In this document: piece after piece, positions 1 through 5,307 of the stretch | How the letters are laid out: each line of letters starts with the position of its first letter | Numbering within the stretch: the stretch's first letter is position 1 | Assembly: GCA_002352285.1 (NCBI GenBank) | Contig: DEIC01000027.1 | Location: forward strand, 1 to 5,307 | DNA length: 5,307 bases | Reading direction: 5' to 3' | Source of the DNA: Alphaproteobacteria bacterium UBA2784 | GTDB lineage: Bacteria; Pseudomonadota; Alphaproteobacteria; Micropepsales; Micropepsaceae | Made by a program: the position numbers and the translations under genes | The notes under the pieces: generated by a model | Databases searched by the model: none | What the model saw: the letters and a program-made list of their open reading frames with translations, nothing else | What the model was told of the DNA's origin: nothing

Positions 1-624
1 AAGATGCTTGCAATCCGCGAGCACCGCTTCCCCTTCCTGAAGAAAGTCGGTGACTGGAACCGCTTTGCCGCAAACACCGGCGGCACGATGGTCGAGAAGT
101 GCTGCCACTTCTTCGATCTGATGCGCCACATTGTGCGGGCGGAGCCGGTGCGTGTTTACTGCTCGGGCGCGATGGACACAAACCACCGCGACGAACGCTA
201 TGACGGCAGAATGCCCGACATCATCGACAATGCCCTTGCCGTGGTCGATTTTGCCAATGGCGTGCGCGCATCGCTGGACCTCTGCATGTTCGCGGAAGGG
301 TCACACAATCAGGAGGAGATTGCGGCCACCGGCGATCAAGCCAAGCTGGAAGTCTTCATTCCTGACGGCGCGCTTGTCTTCAGCCCGCGCGCGCCCAAGG
401 GCGTGGTGCGTGAGACCGTTGCAGTTGATGATGCGGTGCTTGCGGCGGGCACGCATCACGGCGCTACCTATTATCAGCTGAAGGCGTTCGTGGCCGCCTG
501 CCTTTCAGGTGCGCCGGCGGGCGTGAGCGCGGATGACGGCATGCGTGCGGTTGCCATGGGAATCGCCGCAGAAGTATCTGCCCGCGAGAAGCGTGCCGTT
601 ACGATGACGTCACTCGGCCTCTGA
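1..624 (+). CDS. Gfo/Idh/MocA family oxidoreductase, C-terminal part (5' end outside window)
   Basis: This is the C-terminal substrate-binding and dimerisation half of an NAD(P)-dependent sugar/polyol-type dehydrogenase of the Gfo/Idh/MocA family. The reading frame is open from base 1, and the Met at base 4 is unlikely to be the start because the N-terminal Rossmann domain (about 120-150 residues in this family) is missing and must lie upstream. Counting from that Met, the recognisable core is at residues 16-42: GDWNRF, then NTGGTMVEKCCHFFD. The Gly-Gly-Thr followed by Glu-Lys-x-x-His-x-x-Asp matches the family's conserved active-site segment, with His35 and Asp38 the likely catalytic or substrate-binding residues. 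A second conserved stretch, DNALAVVDFANG at about 76-87, is the usual beta-sheet strand pair. The protein ends in the typical helix with ADDGMRAVAMGIAAE. The substrate cannot be told from this part. The gene stops 24 bases before the MoaD-like gene on the same strand, so they may be cotranscribed. Confidence 0.88.
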   Translation, partial: KMLAIREHRFPFLKKVGDWNRFAANTGGTMVEKCCHFFDLMRHIVRAEPVRVYCSGAMDTNHRDERYDGRMPDIIDNALAVVDFANGVRASLDLCMFAEGSHNQEEIAATGDQAKLEVFIPDGALVFSPRAPKGVVRETVAVDDAVLAAGTHHGATYYQLKAFVAACLSGAPAGVSADDGMRAVAMGIAAEVSAREKRAVTMTSLGL

Positions 625-648
625 CGGGCCATGTGCTAGGCTTGTTCG

Positions 649-915
649 ATGGCCCGCCTTCATTTCGCATCGCGGCTGCGCCATGTGGCGCCGCCCGGCA
701 CGACGCATGTAAGCGCTTCAACCTTGCGTGAAGCGCTTGATGGCGTGTTTGCGCATCATGCGGCGTTGCGCTCCTATGTCGTGGATGAGCAGGCGCGGCT
801 GCGCAAGCACGTCACCATCTTTGTCGATGGCCGGCGTATCGACGCGACAGAGCTTGACATCGTGATTGGTGCGGATGCCGACATTTACGTGATGCAGGCG
901 CTCTCGGGAGGGTGA
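649..915 (+). CDS. MoaD/ThiS-like ubiquitin-fold small protein with Gly-Gly tail
   Basis: This 88-residue protein has the size and layout of a MoaD/ThiS beta-grasp sulfur carrier. It has an N-terminal strand (ARLHFASRLR), a helix (TLREALDGVF, about residues 25-34), a strand with HVTIFVDGRRI at 54-64, the acidic IVIGADADIYVMQAL segment at 71-85 that precedes the tail in this family, and a C-terminal Gly87-Gly88. In known relatives the terminal Gly is adenylated by an E1-like enzyme (MoeB, ThiF) and turned into a thiocarboxylate for sulfur transfer, or joined to a protein lysine in archaeal SAMPs and in Urm1. Neither an E1-like enzyme nor a molybdopterin or thiamine gene is visible here, so the role is open. 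The ribosome binding site is weak (TAGG, 637-640). The ATG at 649 is the natural start; the ATG at 631 is out because it hits a stop two codons later. The stop lies two bases before the next gene's start, implying translational coupling to the propeller gene. Confidence 0.85.
   Translation: MARLHFASRLRHVAPPGTTHVSASTLREALDGVFAHHAALRSYVVDEQARLRKHVTIFVDGRRIDATELDIVIGADADIYVMQALSGG
906..912 (+). promoter_or_regulatory. Shine-Dalgarno of the propeller gene, inside the upstream gene's Gly-Gly codons
   Basis: GGGAGGG lies five bases before the ATG at 918. It decides the start of the propeller gene: the GTG at 912 in the same frame would have this motif touching the start codon, with no usable spacing. 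The motif is made by the last two codons (GGA GGG) of the MoaD-like gene plus adjacent bases. Confidence 0.75.
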
Positions 916-917
916 TA

Positions 918-2003
918 ATGACCGACTTCTATGCGGCCACGCGCAAGGGGCTGTTCGGACTTGCCTTTGACCGCAGCCATGCGCTTTGCGTGACCTCGAC
1001 CCATTTTCTGGGGGAGCCCGTCACGCAGGTAATGTGCGATCCGCGCGATGGCGCCATCTATGCGGCGCTGCGGCTGGGCCATTTCGGACCCAAGCTCCAT
1101 CGCTCCGATGATGGCGGCAAGAGCTTTGCCGAGATTGCAGCGCCCGCCTTTCCCAAGTCGGAAGACGAAAAGGCGCCTGGCGTTGATACGCTTTGGGCAC
1201 TGGCAGCAGGGGGCAAGGATGCGCCGGGCCGCCTTTACTGCGGCACCATTCCGGCGGGGTTCTTTGTTTCAGATGATCGCGGGGCATCGTGGCGGCATCT
1301 TGCAGCGCTTGATCGTGTGCCGGGCCGCGAGAAGTGGTTTGGTGGCGGCTATGACCATCCGGGCATCCACTCGCTTGTCGTCGATCAGAAGGACAGCGCA
1401 CATGTGCTGATCGGCGTTTCCTGTGGCGGCGTGTGGGAAACGCATGATGTCGGTCAGAGCTGGGCGCTGAGAACCAATGGCCTCTTCGCCTCCTACATGC
1501 CGCCGGAACAGGCCGATGACGGCGCAACGCAAGATCCTCATGCGATTGCCGCGTGCGCTGCTGAACCCGGCCATCTCTGGATGCAGCATCACAACGGCAT
1601 GTTCCATTCGGGTGATGGCGCCAAAACCTGGCGGCATCTGAAAGACGTGCCCGTCTCCGATTTCGGGTTTCTGGTGCTGGCCCATCCGCGTGATCCGAAA
1701 ACGGCGTGGTTTGTGCCTGCCGTCAGTGACGAGAAGCGTTACGCGGTTGATGGCGCGCTGTGTGTGACCAAAACGGTCGATGGCGCACAGCATTTTTCAG
1801 TCAAGCGAGCGGGCCTGCCACAGGCTCATGCCTATGATCTCTTCTATCGCCATGGCGGCGCGGTTGATGCGACCGGCACGCGGCTCGTGATCGGATCAAC
1901 AACGGGCGGCATTTTTTCCAGCGCCGATGGCGGCGAGACGTGGCGGGAATTGCCTGCGCGCCTGCCGCCGGTTTATGCGATGGCGTATGGGGGTGGGCGA
2001 TAA
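918..2003 (+). CDS. Six-repeat Asp-box (BNR / WD40-YVTN-like) beta-propeller protein
   Basis: The protein is 361 residues from the ATG at 918, chosen over the GTG at 912 because of Shine-Dalgarno spacing. Six Asp-box repeats (pattern S-x-D-x-G-x-T-W) are visible, starting at residues 63 (SDDGGKSF), 118 (SDDRGASW), 175 (THDVGQSW), 231 (SGDGAKTW), 286 (TVDGAQHF, degenerate) and 335 (SADGGETW). Their spacing is 55, 57, 56, 55 and 49 residues, as expected for a propeller with one box per blade. Automatic annotation often calls such proteins exo-alpha-sialidase or glycosyl hydrolase. I see no FRIP/RIP motif of true sialidases and no signal peptide or membrane segment, so a cytoplasmic protein is more likely and sialidase activity is not supported. 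Conserved-looking polar clusters (YDHPGIH 145-151, QDPH 205-208, MQHHNGMFH 222-230) could form a site on one face; this is inference. The near-zero gap to the MoaD-like gene suggests a joint function, which I cannot name. Confidence 0.85.
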   Translation: MTDFYAATRKGLFGLAFDRSHALCVTSTHFLGEPVTQVMCDPRDGAIYAALRLGHFGPKLHRSDDGGKSFAEIAAPAFPKSEDEKAPGVDTLWALAAGGKDAPGRLYCGTIPAGFFVSDDRGASWRHLAALDRVPGREKWFGGGYDHPGIHSLVVDQKDSAHVLIGVSCGGVWETHDVGQSWALRTNGLFASYMPPEQADDGATQDPHAIAACAAEPGHLWMQHHNGMFHSGDGAKTWRHLKDVPVSDFGFLVLAHPRDPKTAWFVPAVSDEKRYAVDGALCVTKTVDGAQHFSVKRAGLPQAHAYDLFYRHGGAVDATGTRLVIGSTTGGIFSSADGGETWRELPARLPPVYAMAYGGGR

Positions 2004-2015
2004 AGCAAAGTTTTG

Positions 2016-2046
2016 CCTCCGCCCGCGCTACTCAGCGCGGGGGAGG
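2016..2046. repeat. Strong bulged hairpin, possible dispersed intergenic palindrome
   Basis: Left arm CCTCC (2016-2020), bulged G (2021) and CCCGCGCT (2022-2029); loop ACTC (2030-2033); right arm AGCGCGGG (2034-2041) and GGAGG (2042-2046). This gives 13 base pairs with one bulge. No T-run follows on either strand, so it is not a standard intrinsic terminator, although it could protect the 3' end of the propeller transcript or slow polymerase. The form (CCTCC...GGGGGAGGTG) resembles GC-rich palindromes scattered between genes in many alphaproteobacteria; copy number cannot be seen in one window. Confidence 0.6.
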
Positions 2047-2082
2047 TGAATTGGCAATACCACATTCAAAGGGCTAAACCGC

Positions 2083-2496
2083 ATGTCCGCAAACAAAGTC
2101 ATTGCCATCTATCGGCCAAAAAAGGGCAAGGAGGCTGCGCTTCTGAAACTGGTGCGCAGCCATCACCCGCGGCTTGTGACACTCGGCTATGCCACAAAAG
2201 ATGCAGCGACCATTCTGCGCTCGCCCAAGGACGGCACGCTGATCGAGATTTTCTCGTGGAAGAGCGATGCCCATGTGGAGCGGGCGCATCGCGACCCTGC
2301 CATCATGGAAATCTGGGAGGCGTTTGCTGCCCTTTGCGACTATGGCACGCTGGGCGGGCTGGCCGAGGCTGGCGACATGTTCCCGCACTTTTCCGAACTC
2401 TCCGGCGCGCCAAGAGGAACGAAAAGTGGCCAGCGCAAGCGTGCACCTGCGAAGAGGCCAGACGCGGCAAAAAAGCCTAAAAAGTCCGCGCGTTAG
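2083..2496 (+). CDS. ABM-like (dimeric alpha/beta barrel) protein with basic C-terminal tail, function unknown
   Basis: A 137-residue protein. Residues 1-105 look like a single ferredoxin-fold unit of the dimeric alpha/beta barrel type (antibiotic biosynthesis monooxygenase-like): strand KVIAIYRPKKGK (5-16), a helix with LLKLVRSHHPRL (20-31), strand ATILRSPKDG (42-51), strand LIEIFSWKS (53-61), then a helix AIMEIWEAFAALCDYG (73-88). I recognise the fold pattern, not a specific family, and no catalytic residues can be assigned. His27 and His28 are adjacent. Residues 107-137 are a low-complexity tail with 12 Lys/Arg in 31 residues plus Ala and Pro, probably disordered and possibly nucleic-acid or membrane binding. 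The start at 2083 has AAAGGG (2068-2073) nine bases upstream. The gene is separated from the propeller gene by 79 bases containing a hairpin, so it may be a separate transcription unit. It could also be a non-enzymatic stress-responsive barrel. Confidence 0.7.
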   Translation: MSANKVIAIYRPKKGKEAALLKLVRSHHPRLVTLGYATKDAATILRSPKDGTLIEIFSWKSDAHVERAHRDPAIMEIWEAFAALCDYGTLGGLAEAGDMFPHFSELSGAPRGTKSGQRKRAPAKRPDAAKKPKKSAR

Positions 2497-2526
2497 CACA
2501 CGAGCAAGGAAGAGCCTGCCATAAAG

Positions 2527-2543
2527 CGCGCCGACCGGGCGCG
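2527..2543 (+). terminator. Possible weak terminator hairpin after the ABM-like gene
   Basis: CGCGCC (2527-2532), five-base loop GACCG, GGCGCG (2538-2543): six G/C pairs, beginning 31 bases after the stop codon at 2494-2496. No T-tract follows (the next bases are GTGTTCACG), so it would at best be a Rho-assisted or pause hairpin. Confidence 0.3.
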
Positions 2544-2591
2544 GTGTTCACGTGTGTGTTAACAGTGGCGGTCTGACTCGGATTGACTTCG

Positions 2592-2625
2592 CCCAAGGGG
2601 TTGTGTTCCGGTCCGCCGGATTGGG
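2592..2625 (+). other. Two-part hairpin in the opp leader
   Basis: An inner stem TCCGG (2607-2611) / CCGGA (2616-2620) with tetraloop TCCG is continued directly on its 3' side by TTGGG (2621-2625). That segment can pair with CCCAA (2592-2596), leaving a ten-base bulge on the 5' side. Ten pairs in total. Chance occurrence in GC-rich DNA is possible. Confidence 0.35.
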
Positions 2626-2646
2626 GGCGTGATTTCCTTTGGGTCA

Positions 2647-2697
2647 GGGGGCTTAAGCCCTTGCCCCCGAAGGCAGGGAACATCAGGGCTGTTCCCT
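2647..2697 (+). other. Chain of overlapping, mutually exclusive hairpins in the opp leader
   Basis: Three stems share arms. H1: GGGGGC (2647-2652) with GCCCCC (2663-2668). H2: CCCTTGCC (2658-2665) with GGCAGGG (2672-2678), one bulged T. H3: AGGGAACA (2675-2682) with TGTTCCCT (2690-2697), seven-base loop. H1 and H3 can form together, whereas H2 excludes both. This switch-like layout is typical of attenuators and riboswitches, but pairing alone does not prove it. A perfect 12-base palindrome (GGGCTTAAGCCC, 2649-2660) lies inside the first part and might instead be an operator site. Confidence 0.4.
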
Positions 2698-2718
2698 CTC
2701 CCGGCATGAAAGTTCAAG

Positions 2719-2744
2719 GCCGCCGCACACAAGGCGGCGTGTGC
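2719..2744 (+). other. A-B-A'-B' interleaved inverted repeats just before the oppB ribosome binding site
   Basis: GCCGCC (2719-2724), GCACAC (2725-2730), AA, GGCGGC (2733-2738), GTGTGC (2739-2744). The first segment pairs with the third and the second with the fourth, six pairs each. With essentially no connecting loops a full pseudoknot is sterically unlikely, so the two hairpins should be alternatives. ATTTTG follows the second one, giving it a faint terminator look. The element ends five bases before the purine-rich oppB ribosome binding region. Confidence 0.5.
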
Positions 2745-2749
2745 ATTTT

Positions 2750-2760
2750 GAGGTGAGGGA
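2750..2760 (+). promoter_or_regulatory. Ribosome binding region of oppB
   Basis: GAGGTGAGGGA carries two overlapping Shine-Dalgarno-like cores. The nearer (GAGGGA, 2755-2760) is 11 bases from the ATG at 2772, slightly long. No other start fits better, since the Met at 2772 opens directly into the conserved OppB N-terminus. Confidence 0.55.
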
Positions 2761-2771
2761 AGCTTTCGCAT

Positions 2772-3698
2772 ATGGCGAGTTACATCATCCGCCGTCTTCT
2801 GGGTGCGATTCCCACTCTCCTTGTCATCGTCGGCGTCTGCTTTTTCATGATGCGGGCAGCGCCCGGCGGCCCGTTTGACGGCGAACGCCGCCTGCCGCCC
2901 GAGATCGAAGCCAATATCAAGGCGGCCTATGATCTCGACAAGCCGCTGACCACGCAGTTCGTGCTTTACCTCGGCAAAGTGCTGCAGGGCGATTTCGGCC
3001 CCTCGTTCAAGAGCAAAGACTTCACCGTCAATGAGCTGATCGCCGAGGGCGCGCCGGTTTCTGCGCGGCTTGGCCTTTCCGCGATCACCATTGCCACGAT
3101 CATCGGCGTCACGCTGGGTGTCTTTGCCTCACTCCGGCAGAATACACCGGGAGATTACGCCGTGATGACAACCGCCATGGTTGGCATCACCATACCGACA
3201 TTCGTTGTTGCACCGCTGCTCACACTTTTCCTGGGGGTCTATGCCGAATGGCTGCCCGTTGCGGGATGGGATGGGGGCAAGCTCATCAACATGATCCTGC
3301 CCGTTACCGTCCTTGCCCTGCCGCAAATTGCCATCATCGCGCGCCTGACCCGCGGTTCGATGATCGAAGTATTGCGCTCCAACTTCGTGCGCACGGCGCG
3401 CGCCAAGGGCCTGCCCGAGGGACTGGTGGTGCGCCGCCACGTGCTGCGCTCGGCGATGATGCCGCTCGTCTCGTATCTGGGCCCCGCCATTGCCGGCCTT
3501 CTGACCGGCTCGCTGGTGGTGGAGCAGATTTTCCAGCTGCCGGGCATTGGCCGCTATTTCGTGCAGGGCGGCATCAACCGCGACTACACGCTCGTCCTGG
3601 GCGTCGTCATTCTCTATGCGACGCTTGTCATCATCCTCAACATGCTCGCGGACGTGTTCTACCGCCTGCTTGATCCCAAAGTGAGGTTCGGCAAATGA
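2772..3698 (+). CDS. oppB: Oligopeptide ABC transporter permease OppB
   Basis: This is an inner-membrane permease of the oligopeptide importer, which pairs with OppC to form the channel. It has 308 residues, close to the roughly 306 of the enterobacterial protein. The N-terminus (IIRRLLGAIPTLL, then FFMMRAAPGGPFDGER) is the typical OppB start, with transmembrane segment 1 at about 9-29. Further segments lie at about 99-120, 131-157, 171-190, 232-254 and 273-296. A periplasmic region with GDFGPSFKSKDFTVNELI (73-90) precedes segment 2. The cytoplasmic coupling loop with RGSMIEVLRSNFVRTARAKGLP (194-215) and the following RRHVLRSAMMP is the EAA loop that docks on the ATPases. LPGIGRYFVQGGINRDY (256-272) and the C-terminal DPKVRFGK are also characteristic. 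Resemblance to E. coli OppB, from memory, is strong along the whole length, more so than to DppB or NikB. No OppA gene precedes it. Its stop overlaps the oppC start. Confidence 0.95.
   Translation: MASYIIRRLLGAIPTLLVIVGVCFFMMRAAPGGPFDGERRLPPEIEANIKAAYDLDKPLTTQFVLYLGKVLQGDFGPSFKSKDFTVNELIAEGAPVSARLGLSAITIATIIGVTLGVFASLRQNTPGDYAVMTTAMVGITIPTFVVAPLLTLFLGVYAEWLPVAGWDGGKLINMILPVTVLALPQIAIIARLTRGSMIEVLRSNFVRTARAKGLPEGLVVRRHVLRSAMMPLVSYLGPAIAGLLTGSLVVEQIFQLPGIGRYFVQGGINRDYTLVLGVVILYATLVIILNMLADVFYRLLDPKVRFGK
3682..3687 (+). promoter_or_regulatory. Shine-Dalgarno of oppC within the end of oppB
   Basis: TGAGGT lies seven bases before the oppC ATG (3695), inside the last codons of oppB. With the ATGA stop/start overlap at 3695-3698 it supports translational coupling of the two permeases. 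Confidence 0.6.
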
Positions 3699-4615
3699 CC
3701 GCAACCGCTGACGCAGGCCTTCCGCAAGGCGAAGTCAAGGGCCGCAGCCTCTGGCAGGATGCGCGCCGCCGCCTGTTCGCAAACCGCGCTGCTGTAGTGT
3801 CGATGGTGATCCTTGCCATTGTCACGACGATGGCGATTTTTGCGCCGGCACTGTCGGAGCATTCCTACGAAACCCAGAATTACGACTATGTCTCGTGCGC
3901 GCCCTATTGGTGGCCAAGCGATGACGTGTTCTGCGTGGCGCCGGACAGCTATCTTCTGGGCACCGACACGAATGGCCGTGATCTCTGGGTGCGCACGCTT
4001 TATGGCGCACGCATTTCGCTGGCCGTCGGCGTTGTGGCGACCATGGTGAGCCTCATGATCGGCGTGCTTTACGGCGCGACCGCCGGTTTCTTTGGCGGCC
4101 GGGTCGACTCCGTGATGATGCGCTTTGTGGACGTGCTCTATTCACTGCCATTCATTTTCTTCGTCATTCTCCTGATGGTCATGTTCGACCGCAACATCAT
4201 CCTGATGTTCGTCGCCATCGGCGCGGTGGAATGGCTGACGATGGCGCGCATCGTGCGCGGCCAGACATTGTCGATCCGCCGCAAGGAATTCATCGAGGCG
4301 GCCTATGCCTCGGGCGTGTCGCAGATGAAGATCATCCGCCGCCACGTCATTCCCAATGTGGTCGGACCGGTGATCGTCTATGTGACGCTCACCATTCCCG
4401 CCGTGATCCTGGCCGAGAGCTTCCTGTCGTTCCTTGGCCTTGGCGTGCAGGAACCGCTGACCTCGTGGGGCGTGCTGATTTCGGAAGGCGCCAACCAGAT
4501 GGAAACGCAGCCGTGGATGCTGATCTTCCCGGCGCTGTTCATGGCGATCACGCTTTTCTGCTTCAACTTCATCGGTGACGGGCTGCGTGACGCCCTCGAT
4601 CCGAAAGACCGCTGA
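3695..4615 (+). CDS. oppC: Oligopeptide ABC transporter permease OppC
   Basis: This is the second inner-membrane permease of the oligopeptide importer, 306 residues. The cytoplasmic N-terminus with GRSLWQDARRRL (16-27) and NRAAV is the OppC hallmark. Transmembrane segments lie at about 33-52, 107-130, 145-164, 167-183, 226-246 and 274-294. LLGTDTNGRDLWVR (87-100) is the conserved segment before the permease core. The EAA loop is very clear: KEFIEAAYASGVSQMKIIRRHVIPN around 197-221. FLSFLGLGVQEPLTSWG (243-259) and the C-terminal GDGLRDALDPKDR match E. coli OppC closely, from memory. The first periplasmic loop (about 53-90) is longer than I recall for E. coli, by about ten residues, and holds Cys68 and Cys80 separated by a Trp-Trp-Pro segment. 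These could form a disulfide in the periplasm. The gene starts within oppB's stop codon (ATGA) and is followed after 18 bases by oppD, so the three form one operon. Confidence 0.95.
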   Translation: MTATADAGLPQGEVKGRSLWQDARRRLFANRAAVVSMVILAIVTTMAIFAPALSEHSYETQNYDYVSCAPYWWPSDDVFCVAPDSYLLGTDTNGRDLWVRTLYGARISLAVGVVATMVSLMIGVLYGATAGFFGGRVDSVMMRFVDVLYSLPFIFFVILLMVMFDRNIILMFVAIGAVEWLTMARIVRGQTLSIRRKEFIEAAYASGVSQMKIIRRHVIPNVVGPVIVYVTLTIPAVILAESFLSFLGLGVQEPLTSWGVLISEGANQMETQPWMLIFPALFMAITLFCFNFIGDGLRDALDPKDR

Positions 4616-4633
4616 CAAGACCGCAAGAGACCC

Positions 4634-5307
<674 letters not shown>

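Larger units (their letters stand above)
2497..2771 (+). promoter_or_regulatory. 275-base non-coding stretch, probable promoter and leader region of the opp operon
   Basis: No convincing coding frame lies here on either strand; the open frames that cross it are made of low-complexity residues, lack ribosome binding sites and partly overlap neighbours. The region must hold the opp promoter unless the operon is read through from upstream. A TTGACT at 2583-2588 resembles a -35 box, but no acceptable -10 lies 16-18 bases downstream, so I do not call a promoter. From 2592 onward, inverted repeats follow one another, some sharing bases, which fits a structured 5' leader. I do not recognise it as a known riboswitch class. 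Confidence 0.5.

Noticed and set aside
912..917. GTG at 912 as the propeller gene start
   Set aside because: It would leave no spacing between the GGGAGG motif and the start codon; the ATG at 918 has ideal five-base spacing.
1269..1793. Minus-strand open frame of 174 codons opposite the propeller gene
   Set aside because: No recognisable domain, and full overlap with a gene whose six repeats are clear in the + frame.
2013..2480. Plus-strand open frame of 155 codons overlapping the barrel gene
   Set aside because: Its start lies inside the hairpin region without a sensible ribosome binding site, its composition is Cys/Arg/His-rich, and the alternative frame from 2083 gives a well-formed alpha/beta protein.
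2583..2611. TTGACT as a -35 promoter box
   Set aside because: At 17-base spacing the -10 position reads TTCCGG, which is not acceptable; no promoter can be claimed by eye.
2719..2744. H-type pseudoknot
   Set aside because: The connecting loops are 0, 2 and 0 bases, too short to span two six-pair stems; alternative hairpins are more plausible.
2477..2771. Short minus-strand frames in the oppB upstream region
   Set aside because: Low-complexity translations, no ribosome binding sites, and overlap with the inverted repeats; better read as non-coding leader.
3129..3704. Minus-strand open frame of 191 codons opposite oppB
   Set aside because: His/Gln/Arg-rich composition and full overlap with oppB; a codon-bias shadow.

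Overview
The window is GC-rich, and all seven genes I can support lie on the + strand. Codon use (strong G/C third positions) and the gene set suggest an alphaproteobacterium, possibly of the Hyphomicrobiales; this is an inference from style and family resemblance, not from a marker gene. Both ends are cut inside genes.

Left block (1-2003): the C-terminal part of a Gfo/Idh/MocA-type NAD(P)-dependent oxidoreductase is followed after 24 bases by a small MoaD/ThiS-like beta-grasp protein ending in Gly-Gly. Two bases after that protein's stop codon begins a 361-residue protein with six evenly spaced Asp-box (BNR) repeats, a cytoplasmic-looking beta-propeller. The codons for the Gly-Gly tail also form the ribosome binding site of the propeller gene, so these two genes are very tightly joined. 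This pair is the most interesting part of the window: a ubiquitin-like sulfur carrier or modifier linked to a propeller of unknown activity.

Middle block (2004-2771): a strong bulged hairpin (2016-2046), resembling a dispersed alphaproteobacterial intergenic palindrome, separates the first block from a 137-residue protein. That protein resembles the ABM-like dimeric alpha/beta barrel fold and has a strongly basic tail. After it come 275 bases without a convincing gene, holding a series of inverted repeats, several of which exclude one another. This is probably the untranslated leader of the next operon.

Right block (2772-end): the start of an oligopeptide ABC transporter operon, oppB-oppC-oppD. 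oppB and oppC overlap by ATGA, and oppC and oppD are 18 bases apart. OppB and OppC are the two inner-membrane permeases; OppD is one of the two ATPases and is cut by the window end at its H-loop. The substrate-binding protein OppA, often encoded directly upstream of oppB, is not there. OppF, if present, would lie beyond the window. OppC carries an extended periplasmic loop with two cysteines.
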